DNA of 64,000 nt. Origin: an uncultured Oscillospiraceae bacterium. GTDB taxonomy: Bacteria > Bacillota > Clostridia > Oscillospirales > Oscillospiraceae. Shown in pieces: positions 1 to 7,318 of the stretch. The DNA lies in the NCBI GenBank assembly GCA_947581795.1, contig CANPVS010000005.1:24674-88673 (forward strand). Reading direction: 5' to 3'. How positions within the stretch are numbered: the first letter of the stretch is position 1; each line of letters begins with the position of its first letter. The translations under genes and the position numbers were made by a program. A model generated the notes under the pieces. That model saw only the letters and a list, made by a program, of their open reading frames with translations. It was not told the DNA's origin and did no database searches.

Positions 1-57
1 CACCAGGCCCTTTATGTACTCGTTCAGGGCCGTAACGGTGAAGGCCTGCTCATTCAT
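1..57 (-). CDS. xseA: Exodeoxyribonuclease VII large subunit, N-terminal fragment (runs off window)
   Basis: Only 19 codons are inside the window, reading MNEQAFTVTALNEYIKGLV. This resembles the XseA N-terminus, where a (F/L)TVxxLNxYIK motif opens the OB-fold that binds single-stranded DNA. The ATG overlaps the end of nusB by 8 bases, and nusB-xseA is a common order in Clostridia. The enzyme, with XseB, degrades single-stranded DNA in the cytoplasm. The call rests on a short stretch plus context. Confidence 0.7.
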   Translation of the reverse strand, partial: MNEQAFTVTALNEYIKGLV

Positions 58-523
58 CCCTGTTCTCCGGGGACGTGTCCCCTATCTCGCCGCGATAGAA
101 GCCGCCCAGCACGCCGTTGATGAACGCCACCACGTCGGCGTCCTCATAACCCTTGGCCAGCTCCACCGCCTCATCCATGGCGGCCGCCGGCGGCACGTCG
201 GGCATATAGAGGATCTCGAACATGGCCTGGCGCAGAATGGCGGCGGCGCTGCGGCTGATGCGCTCGGGGCGCCAGCCCTTGGCGTACTTGCCGATGAGCT
301 TGTCCAGCTCCCCGCGGTGCTCCGCCACGCCGCACACGCTCCGGCGGATGAAATCCATGTCCCGCCGGTCAGGTTTTTCGGCGTACAGCTCGTCCTCCCC
401 CGCCAGGGACGCGTAGTGCTCCGGCTCGAAGAAGGCCTCCACGGCCGCCTCCGGCTCCAGGCCGGCACCGGCCACAGAGAAGCCCAGCTGGATAGAGATC
501 TCTCTCGCAGCAGATCTTGTCAT
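50..523 (-). CDS. nusB: Transcription antitermination factor NusB
   Basis: The 157-aa product is the normal size for NusB, an all-helical protein that with NusE/S10 binds boxA RNA and promotes rRNA antitermination. An N-terminal SAAREISIQLGFS-type helix and a C-terminal AVELAKGYEDADVVAFINGVLG segment match the family. The ORF track begins at a TTG at 535; I chose the ATG at 523 because GGAGG lies 5 nt upstream. It sits between asp23 and xseA, a frequent Clostridia arrangement, and its 3' end overlaps xseA. Confidence 0.93.
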   Translation of the reverse strand: MTRSAAREISIQLGFSVAGAGLEPEAAVEAFFEPEHYASLAGEDELYAEKPDRRDMDFIRRSVCGVAEHRGELDKLIGKYAKGWRPERISRSAAAILRQAMFEILYMPDVPPAAAMDEAVELAKGYEDADVVAFINGVLGGFYRGEIGDTSPENRDE

Positions 524-543
524 AACTGCCTCCAAATACAGCG

Positions 544-566
544 CGGAGCCCCGCGACGGGGCTCCG
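544..566 (-). other. GC-rich hairpin between asp23 and nusB
   Basis: A perfect 9-bp stem (CGGAGCCCC / GGGGCTCCG) with a 5-nt loop lies just downstream of asp23 and about 20 nt before the nusB Shine-Dalgarno. No U-tract follows, so it is not a classical intrinsic terminator. It could be an mRNA processing or stability element that uncouples asp23 from nusB. Confidence 0.5.
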
Positions 567-584
567 GATGAATCTCAGTTTCGA

Positions 585-944
585 TCACTTGTCGAAGGAA
601 ACGCCCGTGACGTGGACGTTCACCACCGTGTTCATGCCGGTGATGGACTCCACCTCGCTGCACACCACATCCTGTACGTGTACAGCCGTGTCGGTGATGC
701 TGCCGGGAGCGCGGACGACGATGAGGATATCGACGGTGATCTTATCGTCCAGGAAGCGTATCTTCAGACCCTTTCCCGGATTTTTCCGTCCAAAGAGGTC
801 CACGAGCTCCGGCGTGGTGGGGTTGCCGAAACCGGCCACACCCTCCGCCTCGGTCACGGCGGCCGCCGCCATCGCGGCGATCACGTCCTCCGAGATGTTG
901 ACAGAACCCTTCTCGTCCTGCTTGGTGATGTAGTTCTCTGCCAT
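585..944 (-). CDS. Asp23/Gls24 family envelope stress protein
   Basis: The 119-aa protein has the Asp23 (DUF322) pattern: an N-terminal GSVNISEDVIAAMAAAAV helix, a central basic strand and a C-terminal NVHVTGVSF strand. Family members are soluble and associate with the membrane or envelope; B. subtilis YqhY, encoded beside nusB (yqhZ), is linked to acetyl-CoA carboxylase control. The same asp23-nusB adjacency here supports a YqhY-type assignment. An ATG with GGAGG 9 nt upstream and its own extended -10 promoter suggest expression independent of the sporulation operon upstream. Confidence 0.9.
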   Translation of the reverse strand: MAENYITKQDEKGSVNISEDVIAAMAAAAVTEAEGVAGFGNPTTPELVDLFGRKNPGKGLKIRFLDDKITVDILIVVRAPGSITDTAVHVQDVVCSEVESITGMNTVVNVHVTGVSFDK

Positions 945-976
945 CGCCCGAAACCTCCGTTCACATGGATAGAGGC

Positions 977-985
977 ATTATAACA
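977..985 (-). promoter_or_regulatory. Extended -10 promoter for asp23-nusB-xseA
   Basis: On the minus strand the gap between spoIIIAH and asp23 reads TGTTATAAT, a perfect TATAAT with an upstream TG (TGnTATAAT). No good -35 is visible 17 nt upstream, as is usual for extended -10 promoters. It would separate constitutive housekeeping genes from the sporulation-specific spoIIIA transcript. Confidence 0.6.
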
Positions 986-1017
986 CAATCGTTACAAAAA
1001 GAAAAGGGCCAAATTTA

Positions 1018-1578
1018 TCACTCTGTGACCTCGATGATGTTGAGGGTCTGGGCGGTATAGTCCGTGTTGGAGACTACAGCCTCGGTGATCTGAGCCACCT
1101 GAGTGGCCGTGAGGCCCTCCACCGGCGCGGGCACCGCCACCGTCACGCCCTGATCGGAGGCCAGGACCACGCAGTCGGTGAAGTTCTTGGCCATGAGTTC
1201 GTTCTCCAGGAGGCTCTCCTGCAGGTTCCAGGCAGCCATGGTGTTGATCTGGCGCATGGACTCGTCGATGACCTCCTGGGAGGAGTCCTCGGCGGAGCAT
1301 GCCTGCTCCAGCAGCTTCAGCGCCTCGTCCCGGGAGGACTGACGGGTGAGCCGGGCCTCGTCGAAATAGGCGTTCACCGCCACCGCGCCGGTATCCGCCG
1401 CGGCCGAGGCGGCCTGGTACTCCTCCTGGGCCTGGGCCATGGCCTGGTCCTCCGCCGCCACCATGGCCGGGTCCGCCGTGCCCCAGCGGCTGTTGTACGA
1501 CCAGTTCAGATATACCGCCGCGCCCACGAATACCAGCACCGCGATGACGACGATATTGCGTTTCAGGTTCTTTTTCAA
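1018..1578 (-). CDS. spoIIIAH: Stage III sporulation protein AH
   Basis: SpoIIIAH is the mother-cell ring protein that binds forespore SpoIIQ across the intermembrane space and is needed for the feeding channel. The 186-aa product starts MKKNLKRNIVVIAVLVFVG, a single membrane anchor, followed by a helical linker and a C-terminal YscJ/FliF-like ring-building domain ending near TLNIIEVTE. Translation begins at TTG overlapping the spoIIIAG stop (TTGA), with AAGG just upstream. It is the last gene of the spoIIIA operon. Confidence 0.93.
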   Translation of the reverse strand: MKKNLKRNIVVIAVLVFVGAAVYLNWSYNSRWGTADPAMVAAEDQAMAQAQEEYQAASAAADTGAVAVNAYFDEARLTRQSSRDEALKLLEQACSAEDSSQEVIDESMRQINTMAAWNLQESLLENELMAKNFTDCVVLASDQGVTVAVPAPVEGLTATQVAQITEAVVSNTDYTAQTLNIIEVTE

Positions 1579-1928
1579 TGTCCTTCCCTCCAGCTATTGA
1601 TTGATTTGAATATGACGATCTCGTCCGCGCCCAGTCCGGTATAGCACCGGATGGCGTCGGTCACGGCCAGCCGGACGGAGGCGTTGTCCGCCCCCTGGCA
1701 CACCACGGCGGCGCCCCGATCGGAAAGCAGTACCTGTGTCCGCCCCACCCCTTCCATATTCGACAGCAGGGCCTCCAGCCTCGCCTCCTCCGTCGCCTCC
1801 GCGGGAGCATCCTCCCGGTCGCTGCCGCCTGTGGGCCAAAGGAGCAGCGCCAGACCCACCGCCGCTACCAGCAGCACATATCTGTATCGCCCCAGGGCAG
1901 CCGCAAGGGACTTTTTCTCCTCATCCAT
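1575..1928 (-). CDS. spoIIIAG: Stage III sporulation protein AG
   Basis: SpoIIIAG forms a large ring in the mother-cell membrane that faces the forespore. This 117-aa version has a basic/acidic N-terminus (MDEEKKSLAAAL), a transmembrane helix around residues 16-32, then a ring-building domain with NMEGVGRTQVLLSDRG. It is shorter than the B. subtilis protein (about 229 aa), mostly in the linker. I used the internal ATG at 1928; the 24 extra codons in the ORF track overlap spoIIIAF and are not homologous-looking. Confidence 0.9.
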   Translation of the reverse strand: MDEEKKSLAAALGRYRYVLLVAAVGLALLLWPTGGSDREDAPAEATEEARLEALLSNMEGVGRTQVLLSDRGAAVVCQGADNASVRLAVTDAIRCYTGLGADEIVIFKSINSWREGH

Positions 1929-2391
1929 CGGTCTGCCACTCCTGCCGGTCCGCCGGGATGCCCAGCTCCCCCTCGATGGCCGCGGCCAGGGCTCTGTCAT
2001 AGCCGCCGCTGACCACTACCGTCCAGGGATACCAGACCGTGTCCTCGTTGTCCCACCGGGCGGTGACCGCGGCGTCCTTAACATAGGCGCCCAGGCTCGC
2101 CGCTTTGCTCAGAATATATGCCCGGCATCGGTCCTCTATGTATGTCCTATCCAGCATTTTCTCCTCCTCTTCGGCCTGGGACGTGATCTCCCGGGCCCGC
2201 TGCTCATATTTGGCGATACCCGCCGAGAGGCTCCCAAGGTCCAGCTTCACCACCGGCGCCGCCACCGCCAAGGCGCACATGAGCCCGCACACCAGCCGGG
2301 TTACCTGCTTCACCGCCCCCTTGGGCGTCAGGGCCATGGCCATGGCCGCCAGCACCGACGCGGCGGTCACCCCCGCGATCCACTGCCTCAC
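1921..2391 (-). CDS. spoIIIAF: Stage III sporulation protein AF
   Basis: The 156-aa protein starts VRQWIAGVTAASVLAAMAMALTPKG, with two closely spaced hydrophobic helices (about 5-23 and 33-50), then a soluble domain with DRTYIEDRCRAYILSKA. That layout is typical of SpoIIIAF, a two-TM component of the SpoIIIA-SpoIIQ complex. The GTG start overlaps the spoIIIAE stop (GTGA), so the longer ORF-track start is rejected. Its 3' end overlaps spoIIIAG by 8 bases. Confidence 0.92.
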   Translation of the reverse strand: MRQWIAGVTAASVLAAMAMALTPKGAVKQVTRLVCGLMCALAVAAPVVKLDLGSLSAGIAKYEQRAREITSQAEEEEKMLDRTYIEDRCRAYILSKAASLGAYVKDAAVTARWDNEDTVWYPWTVVVSGGYDRALAAAIEGELGIPADRQEWQTDG

Positions 2392-3452
2392 GGTCCTATC
2401 ACCTCCGCCCCGATCACCACGGAGATGAAGAGCATGGTCCCCGCCGTGCCCACCAGTCCCACGGCCATGCCATAGGCCGTGCCGATGTGGCCCAGCAGGG
2501 CGGCAAGTCTTCCCTCCGCAAAGGGCTCCGCCACACAGGCCGCCGCCTTGTAGAGGACATAGTGCAGCCCAAGACTCAGCAGCGGCCCCGCGCACACCCC
2601 CGCCACGACCGCAAGGCCGAACACACCCACCGCGCCCCGGACCAGCGCCGCCCCCGCGAGATAGGTATCCGCCGCGTCCGCCAGGATGGAGCCCACCACC
2701 GGCAGGGCGGCGGATATGGCGCTCTTGACCACGCTGCCTGCCATCTTGTCGGCGGAGCCGGACACCACGCCCGTCACCGTCAGTGTCAGGGTGAACACGG
2801 TGGTCAGGGCCGCTAAAAGCGTGGAGCAGGACCAGCCGATGAGCTTCACCGGCCCGCCCAGCGCCCCGGAGGGCAGCGCCGCCTGGGCAGCGCTGGCCGC
2901 AGCGTAGGCGCAGATCATGGGCAGGACGAACTTGATGCCCACGGTCATGAGCACGTCCATGAACAGCGCCGAGGCGGCGTATTTGGCCGCTGCGGAAGCA
3001 GCCCTTCCTCCCGCGGCGGCGCCGGCGGCGATGGCCGGCAGCAGCGCCTTGGAGAAGTCGGAAAGCTCAAAGAGCGCCGCCTCCGCCTGTCCCAGAAACG
3101 AGCGCATATCTCCCGCGCACACGGCCATAACGGCCAGCGCCCCGCCCAGGAGCACGTATTCCGGCGTCTTTCCGTCGTCGGACAGGGCAGCCGCCACGGA
3201 GCAGAGAAGCGCCACCGCCAGCGCTACCGCCGCGCTGCGGGCGGCCGCCTTGAGCTGGCCGCCCAGGGCATCCACGACCCAGGCCCCTATCTTATGCCAC
3301 AGGCCGCCGCCAGCCGCGTCGTTCACTGTGGCGTCGCCTAAAATCTCCCGGGCCGAGGACGGCAGCGCCTCCTCCACCGTCCCCGCGTCCGCCGCAAAGG
3401 CGGGTATGGGCGCCAGGAGGAGAAATATGAGAATGACCGTCAAAGCTCTCAT
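2388..3452 (-). CDS. spoIIIAE: Stage III sporulation protein AE
   Basis: This 354-aa polytopic membrane protein begins with a signal-like helix (MRALTVILIFLLLAPIPAFA) and has multiple hydrophobic segments, ending LFISVVIGAEVIGP. SpoIIIAE is the central multi-pass subunit of the feeding channel. The start at 3452 forms ATGA with the end of spoIIIAD. The protein is very rich in Ala/Gly, reflecting the GC content. Confidence 0.93.
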   Translation of the reverse strand: MRALTVILIFLLLAPIPAFAADAGTVEEALPSSAREILGDATVNDAAGGGLWHKIGAWVVDALGGQLKAAARSAAVALAVALLCSVAAALSDDGKTPEYVLLGGALAVMAVCAGDMRSFLGQAEAALFELSDFSKALLPAIAAGAAAGGRAASAAAKYAASALFMDVLMTVGIKFVLPMICAYAAASAAQAALPSGALGGPVKLIGWSCSTLLAALTTVFTLTLTVTGVVSGSADKMAGSVVKSAISAALPVVGSILADAADTYLAGAALVRGAVGVFGLAVVAGVCAGPLLSLGLHYVLYKAAACVAEPFAEGRLAALLGHIGTAYGMAVGLVGTAGTMLFISVVIGAEVIGP

Positions 3453-3835
3453 GTTAGTTCGTTTATCATCAGCAGCAGCGACCGTATGAGCGGCAGAGCC
3501 GCCCCCATGGCGCAGGCCGCGCCGCACAGCTCCACCGCCGAGGCGATGGCCCCCTGCCCCGCGTCCTTACAGAGGTCCGCCGCCAGGCGTGTCACCGCCC
3601 CTATCCCCACGCATTTCAATACCGGCCCCACCACGGCGGGGCTCAGCCCCGTCTGGTCCCGGGCCAGAACAACGATCTCCCGCAGCTCCGAGAAAAGCTC
3701 CACGGCGATGCCCGCCGCCGCGAGGCTCACCGCGATGCTGAGGCACAGCCCCAGCTCCGGGGCGTTCTTTTTCAGCAGCAGCGCCGTCACCGCCCCCGTG
3801 AGCCCCAGAGCGGCGGCCTTCATCAGCAGCGTCAT
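3449..3835 (-). CDS. spoIIIAD: Stage III sporulation protein AD
   Basis: The 128-aa protein has about four hydrophobic helices and the GPVLKCVGIGAVTRLAADLC segment typical of SpoIIIAD, which together with SpoIIIAC is a small membrane component of the channel. Starts and stops overlap both neighbours by ATGA, implying translational coupling. Confidence 0.93.
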   Translation of the reverse strand: MTLLMKAAALGLTGAVTALLLKKNAPELGLCLSIAVSLAAAGIAVELFSELREIVVLARDQTGLSPAVVGPVLKCVGIGAVTRLAADLCKDAGQGAIASAVELCGAACAMGAALPLIRSLLLMINELT

Positions 3836-4026
3836 AGCTCAAAGAGGGTGCGGATGAGGTCAAAGAGCTCCGCGATGCGCTGGATCAGGATGAACAGCAC
3901 GACGATGAGCCCCGCGATGGTGGTCATCAACGCCTGCTCCTCCCGTCCCGACCGGGTCAGCAGCAGATTGAGCACCGCCACCAATAACCCCACCGCCGCT
4001 ATCTTGAAGATCAGATCTACATCCAT
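3832..4026 (-). CDS. spoIIIAC: Stage III sporulation protein AC
   Basis: A 64-aa two-helix membrane protein (MDVDLIFKIAAVGLLVAVLN... LIVVLFILIQRIAELF), the typical size of SpoIIIAC. Two start codons are possible, ATG 4035 and ATG 4026. I prefer 4026 because AAGG lies 9 nt upstream and the family normally starts near (M)xVDxIFxIA. It overlaps spoIIIAD by ATGA. Confidence 0.92.
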   Translation of the reverse strand: MDVDLIFKIAAVGLLVAVLNLLLTRSGREEQALMTTIAGLIVVLFILIQRIAELFDLIRTLFEL

Positions 4027-4041
4027 ATCCCTCATCCTTCG

Positions 4042-4539
4042 TCATAGAAGCAGCACCGCTGCCGCCGCCGCGCCCGCGGCAGACAGGCCCACCCAGAGCC
4101 GCCCCTTCCGGCGCGCTTCCTCCCGGGCCTCGTCCCGGGCACGCTCCATGTCCCGGGCGCAGGCCGCCAGCGCCCGCAGCTGCTCCTCCGCGCCGTACCG
4201 GCCCAGCACCCCGCCCAGGGGCGCCAGGAGCTTCCGCTCCGGGGCGGGCAATATCTGCAGCGAAGACCGCCATATCCCTGCCATGTCCCGCTCCTGCCGC
4301 TTATGAAGACCATCGGCCACTTTGCCGCAGAAGGCGCCTGTGTCCCCGTCCGTCTGTTCCGAGAGCTTCTCGAAGAGCGCCGGCAGAGGCGTGCGGAATC
4401 GCTCCAGTTCAAATTCCATCATATCCAGCATCCGGCAAAGCTCTTCCCGCCGCTCCGCCCTGTCCCGCAGGCGCTCCTCCTGCAGGAGTCCCGCCAGCAG
4501 TCCCGCCGCCGTGAGCAGCGCCGCCCCCGCTAGGCGCAT
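4042..4539 (-). CDS. spoIIIAB: Stage III sporulation protein AB
   Basis: The 165-aa product has an N-terminal helix (MRLAGAALLTAAGLLAGLL), a charged helical middle with LCRMLDMMEFELERFRTPLP, and a C-terminal hydrophobic helix. This matches SpoIIIAB, a GspF/T2SS-F-like platform protein of the channel. ATG 4539 overlaps the spoIIIAA stop by about 10 bases; the ORF-track extension reads through spoIIIAA and is rejected. Confidence 0.92.
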   Translation of the reverse strand: MRLAGAALLTAAGLLAGLLQEERLRDRAERREELCRMLDMMEFELERFRTPLPALFEKLSEQTDGDTGAFCGKVADGLHKRQERDMAGIWRSSLQILPAPERKLLAPLGGVLGRYGAEEQLRALAACARDMERARDEAREEARRKGRLWVGLSAAGAAAAAVLLL

Positions 4540-5408
4540 GGGACCCGCTCCACTGTGTAGGCCCGACGGCCGCCCCGCAGCTCCACCCAAACCCGCCGGC
4601 GGAACACGCCCGCCTCCAGAAGCTCCCGGCACAGCGCCCCGTCACGGGTCCCTCTGCCTCCGTGCATGGTAGCCAGCAGGATGACGCCGGAGCCCGCCGC
4701 CCGCAGCAGCGCCTGGACCTCCCCCGGTTCCGCCGCCTCGTCCATGGCCAGCACCTGGGGATTCATGGCCCGCAGGAGCAGCGCCGCGGCCTGCCCCTTG
4801 GGCGCTCCGGTCAGCACGTCCGTACCCGGCCCCAGGTCGAAGGCGTTCTCTCCGTTCCAGGCCCCCGCGATCTCCCCCCGCTCGTCGGCCACCGCCACCC
4901 GATAGCCGTCCCAGGACAGCCGGCGGATGAGCTCCCTGAGAAGCGTCGTCTTGCCCCCGCCCGGCGGCGAGGATATGAGCGTAGAGCGGACGCCCCCGGC
5001 GGTAAGCGCCTCCCATATGCCGTCGGCACAGCCGGGCACGGCCCGGGGCACCCGTATGGCGAGGGAGGATACCTCCCGCAGGCCTGTCATGCCCGTCCCG
5101 TCCGTCACCGCCGTGCCGCAAAGGCCCACCCGCACACCGCCGGGTGCGGAGAGAAAGCCCCGCCGGATCTGCTCTCCCGCCGCGTGAAGGCTGGAGCCGG
5201 TGGCGGCCTCCAGCACGGCGCGCAGGTCGCTCTCCCCCACTTTCCCGGTGCCCAGGCCATACTCCCGCCCCCCCAGGAGCGCTGTCATCTCCCGGCCCCG
5301 GCGGAGCCGGAACTCCTCGCACCGGTCCCTGTCCTCCTGGGAAAGAGCCAGCGCCGCCCGGGCCAGTCCCGCCGGCAGCAGCGCCGCCGCCGCTGTGAAT
5401 CCATCCAT
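4530..5408 (-). CDS. spoIIIAA: Stage III sporulation protein AA, secretion-type ATPase
   Basis: SpoIIIAA is the ATPase thought to energise the SpoIIIA-SpoIIQ feeding channel. The 292-aa sequence carries a Walker A (SSPPGGGKTTLLREL, near residue 150), a Walker B-like VLAMDEAAEP and a LATMHGG motif, as in GspE-like ATPases. AGGAGG lies 8 nt before the ATG. In B. subtilis this operon is read by sigma-E in the mother cell; I could not identify a convincing sigma-E promoter in the 164-nt gap to the divergent ABC exporter. Confidence 0.95.
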   Translation of the reverse strand: MDGFTAAAALLPAGLARAALALSQEDRDRCEEFRLRRGREMTALLGGREYGLGTGKVGESDLRAVLEAATGSSLHAAGEQIRRGFLSAPGGVRVGLCGTAVTDGTGMTGLREVSSLAIRVPRAVPGCADGIWEALTAGGVRSTLISSPPGGGKTTLLRELIRRLSWDGYRVAVADERGEIAGAWNGENAFDLGPGTDVLTGAPKGQAAALLLRAMNPQVLAMDEAAEPGEVQALLRAAGSGVILLATMHGGRGTRDGALCRELLEAGVFRRRVWVELRGGRRAYTVERVPCA

Positions 5409-5485
5409 GCTCCCCGCCTCCTCAGGACAAGTCTATTAGCCTGTCCCGGCCGATATGCCTTTTCAGTTTTTACACTCTGTTCACA

Positions 5486-5522
5486 TCAACATGTTGACAT
5501 TGGATGCCAGGTCTGATAACAT
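5486..5522 (+). promoter_or_regulatory. Sigma-A promoter with palindromic operator candidate for the ABC exporter operon
   Basis: TTGACA (5494-5499), a 17-nt spacer and TAACAT (5517-5522) form a good sigma-A promoter about 50 nt before the exporter start. A perfect 12-bp palindrome TCAACATGTTGA (5486-5497) overlaps the -35 box, the right place for a repressor. MarR-family proteins often control such exporter pairs, but no regulator gene is adjacent here. Confidence 0.65.
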
Positions 5523-5572
5523 ATTTTAGCTTATTTAGTATATGTATCTATGGAAAGGAGCCCTTTGACCGG

Positions 5573-7318
5573 ATGCGACAGATCCTGACAGGATATTGGG
5601 GAAAGTACAAAAACTCGCTGATCCTGACGCCCATATTCGTGCTTCTGGAGACAGTGGTGACCCTGGCGCTGCCCACGCTCATGTCCAACATCGTGGACGT
5701 CGGCGTGGCGAATGGAGACAAGAGCTACATCATCGTCTGCGGCCTTTTGATGACGGCTCTGGCCCTGGTGAGCGTCACGGCGGGTTTTATCAGCACATGG
5801 AACGCCTCCCGGGCCGCCAATGGCTTTGGCTCCAATCTGCGCCAGGCCATGTACCGGCATATCCAGGAGTTCTCCTTCGCGGACATCGACAAGTTCTCCA
5901 CGGCCAGCCTCATCACCCGCACCACCAGCGACGTGCGCCAGCTCCAGACAGCCGTGCAGATGATGCTGCGCACCTTCATCCAGGCGCCCTTCCAGCTGCT
6001 GGTGGCCATGACCATCGTCATCACCTACTCCTGGCGTCTGGCCCTCATCTACATGGTGGCGGTGCCCGTGCTGTTCGTCGGCGTCATCACGGTGATGACC
6101 TTTGTGGATAAGCTCTTTATCCTGGTGCAGCAGAAGCTGGACGCCATGAACGCGGACATCCAGGAGAACCTGATCGCCATCCGGGTGGTGAAGGCCTTCG
6201 TCCGCCAGCGGTACGAAAAGGAGAAGTTCAAAAAAGCCAACGACGAGCTCACCCGCTCCAACCTGCGGGCCGTGGGTGTCATCATCGCCATGAGCCCCCT
6301 GGCCACCATCGTGCTGAACGCGATGACCCTGTGCATCTACTGGTTCGGCGGCCGCATGGTGGCCAACGGCACCATCGCCTCCGGCCAGCTTCTCGCGGTC
6401 ATCAGCTACCTCAATCAGATCATGATGAGCGTGATGATGTTCTCCATGGTCCTCATGCAGTACACCCGCTCCCGGGCCTGCGGCAAGCGGGTGGCGGAGG
6501 TTCTGAACGCCCAGCCGGATATCCAGGATAAGCCGGAGGCCAAGCCCCACCCCATCGCCCAGGACCACGGCTCCGTAGAATTTCAGAACGTGTCCTTCCG
6601 CTACTCCCACGCCGGCACCGGCGAGGACGTGCTGAAGAACATCACCTTCTCCGCCCAGCCCGGCCAGACCGTGGCCATCGTGGGCGGCACCGGCTCCGGC
6701 AAATCCAGCCTCGTGAATCTCATCCCCCGGTTCTACGACGTGACCGAGGGGGCAGTGCTGGTGGACGGTACGGACGTGCGGGACTACCGGATAGAGGATC
6801 TGCGGGACGGCATCGGCATGGTGCTGCAAAACAACGTCCTCTTCTCCGGCACCATCCGGGAGAACATCGCCTGGGGCGACGAGAACGCCACAGACGAGCA
6901 GATCATCACCGCCCTCAAAAACGCCCAGGCCTGGGACTTCGTCTCCCAGATGCCCGAGGGGCTGGACACCATGATCCTCCAGGGCGGCACCAATGTCTCC
7001 GGCGGCCAGAAGCAGCGGCTGTGTATCGCCCGGGCCATGCTGAAAAAGCCGGCCATCCTCATCCTGGATGACTCCACCAGCGCGGTGGACTCCGACACGG
7101 AGGGCCGCATCCGGGAAAGCTTTGACCGGGAGCTCAAAAACACCACTGTGTTCATCATCGCCCAGCGCATCTCCTCCGTGGTTGGCGCGGACAAGATCGT
7201 TGTCCTGGACGAGGGCCGGGTGGAGAGCGTGGGCACCCATGACGAGCTCATGGGCTCCAGCCCCATCTATCGGGATATCTACACTTCACAGGTAGAGGAG
7301 GCGCTTTCCAATGGCTAA
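5573..7318 (+). CDS. ABC exporter half-transporter, subunit with degenerate ATP site
   Basis: The 581-aa protein has an N-terminal six-helix exporter domain (about 1-320) and a C-terminal nucleotide-binding domain: Walker [10 protein letters not shown] near 370, signature NVSGGQKQR, Walker B ILILDD. The catalytic glutamate after Walker B is Asp (LDDSTSAVD) and the switch His is Gln (FIIAQRISS). Those substitutions are known in the degenerate-site subunit of heterodimeric exporters such as TM287/288. The partner gene overlaps by 8 bases. I chose ATG 5573, preceded by AAAGGAG, over the longer ORF-track start. Substrate unknown; multidrug or lipid-like export is typical for the family. Confidence 0.9.
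   Translation: MRQILTGYWGKYKNSLILTPIFVLLETVVTLALPTLMSNIVDVGVANGDKSYIIVCGLLMTALALVSVTAGFISTWNASRAANGFGSNLRQAMYRHIQEFSFADIDKFSTASLITRTTSDVRQLQTAVQMMLRTFIQAPFQLLVAMTIVITYSWRLALIYMVAVPVLFVGVITVMTFVDKLFILVQQKLDAMNADIQENLIAIRVVKAFVRQRYEKEKFKKANDELTRSNLRAVGVIIAMSPLATIVLNAMTLCIYWFGGRMVANGTIASGQLLAVISYLNQIMMSVMMFSMVLMQYTRSRACGKRVAEVLNAQPDIQDKPEAKPHPIAQDHGSVEFQNVSFRYSHAGTGEDVLKNITFSAQPGQTVAIVGGTGSGKSSLVNLIPRFYDVTEGAVLVDGTDVRDYRIEDLRDGIGMVLQNNVLFSGTIRENIAWGDENATDEQIITALKNAQAWDFVSQMPEGLDTMILQGGTNVSGGQKQRLCIARAMLKKPAILILDDSTSAVDSDTEGRIRESFDRELKNTTVFIIAQRISSVVGADKIVVLDEGRVESVGTHDELMGSSPIYRDIYTSQVEEALSNG

Noticed and set aside
5409-5480. Sigma-E promoter for spoIIIAA
   Set aside because: A GCATATCG-like box is present on the minus strand, but no matching -35 at 14-15 nt was found, so it is not reported as a feature.
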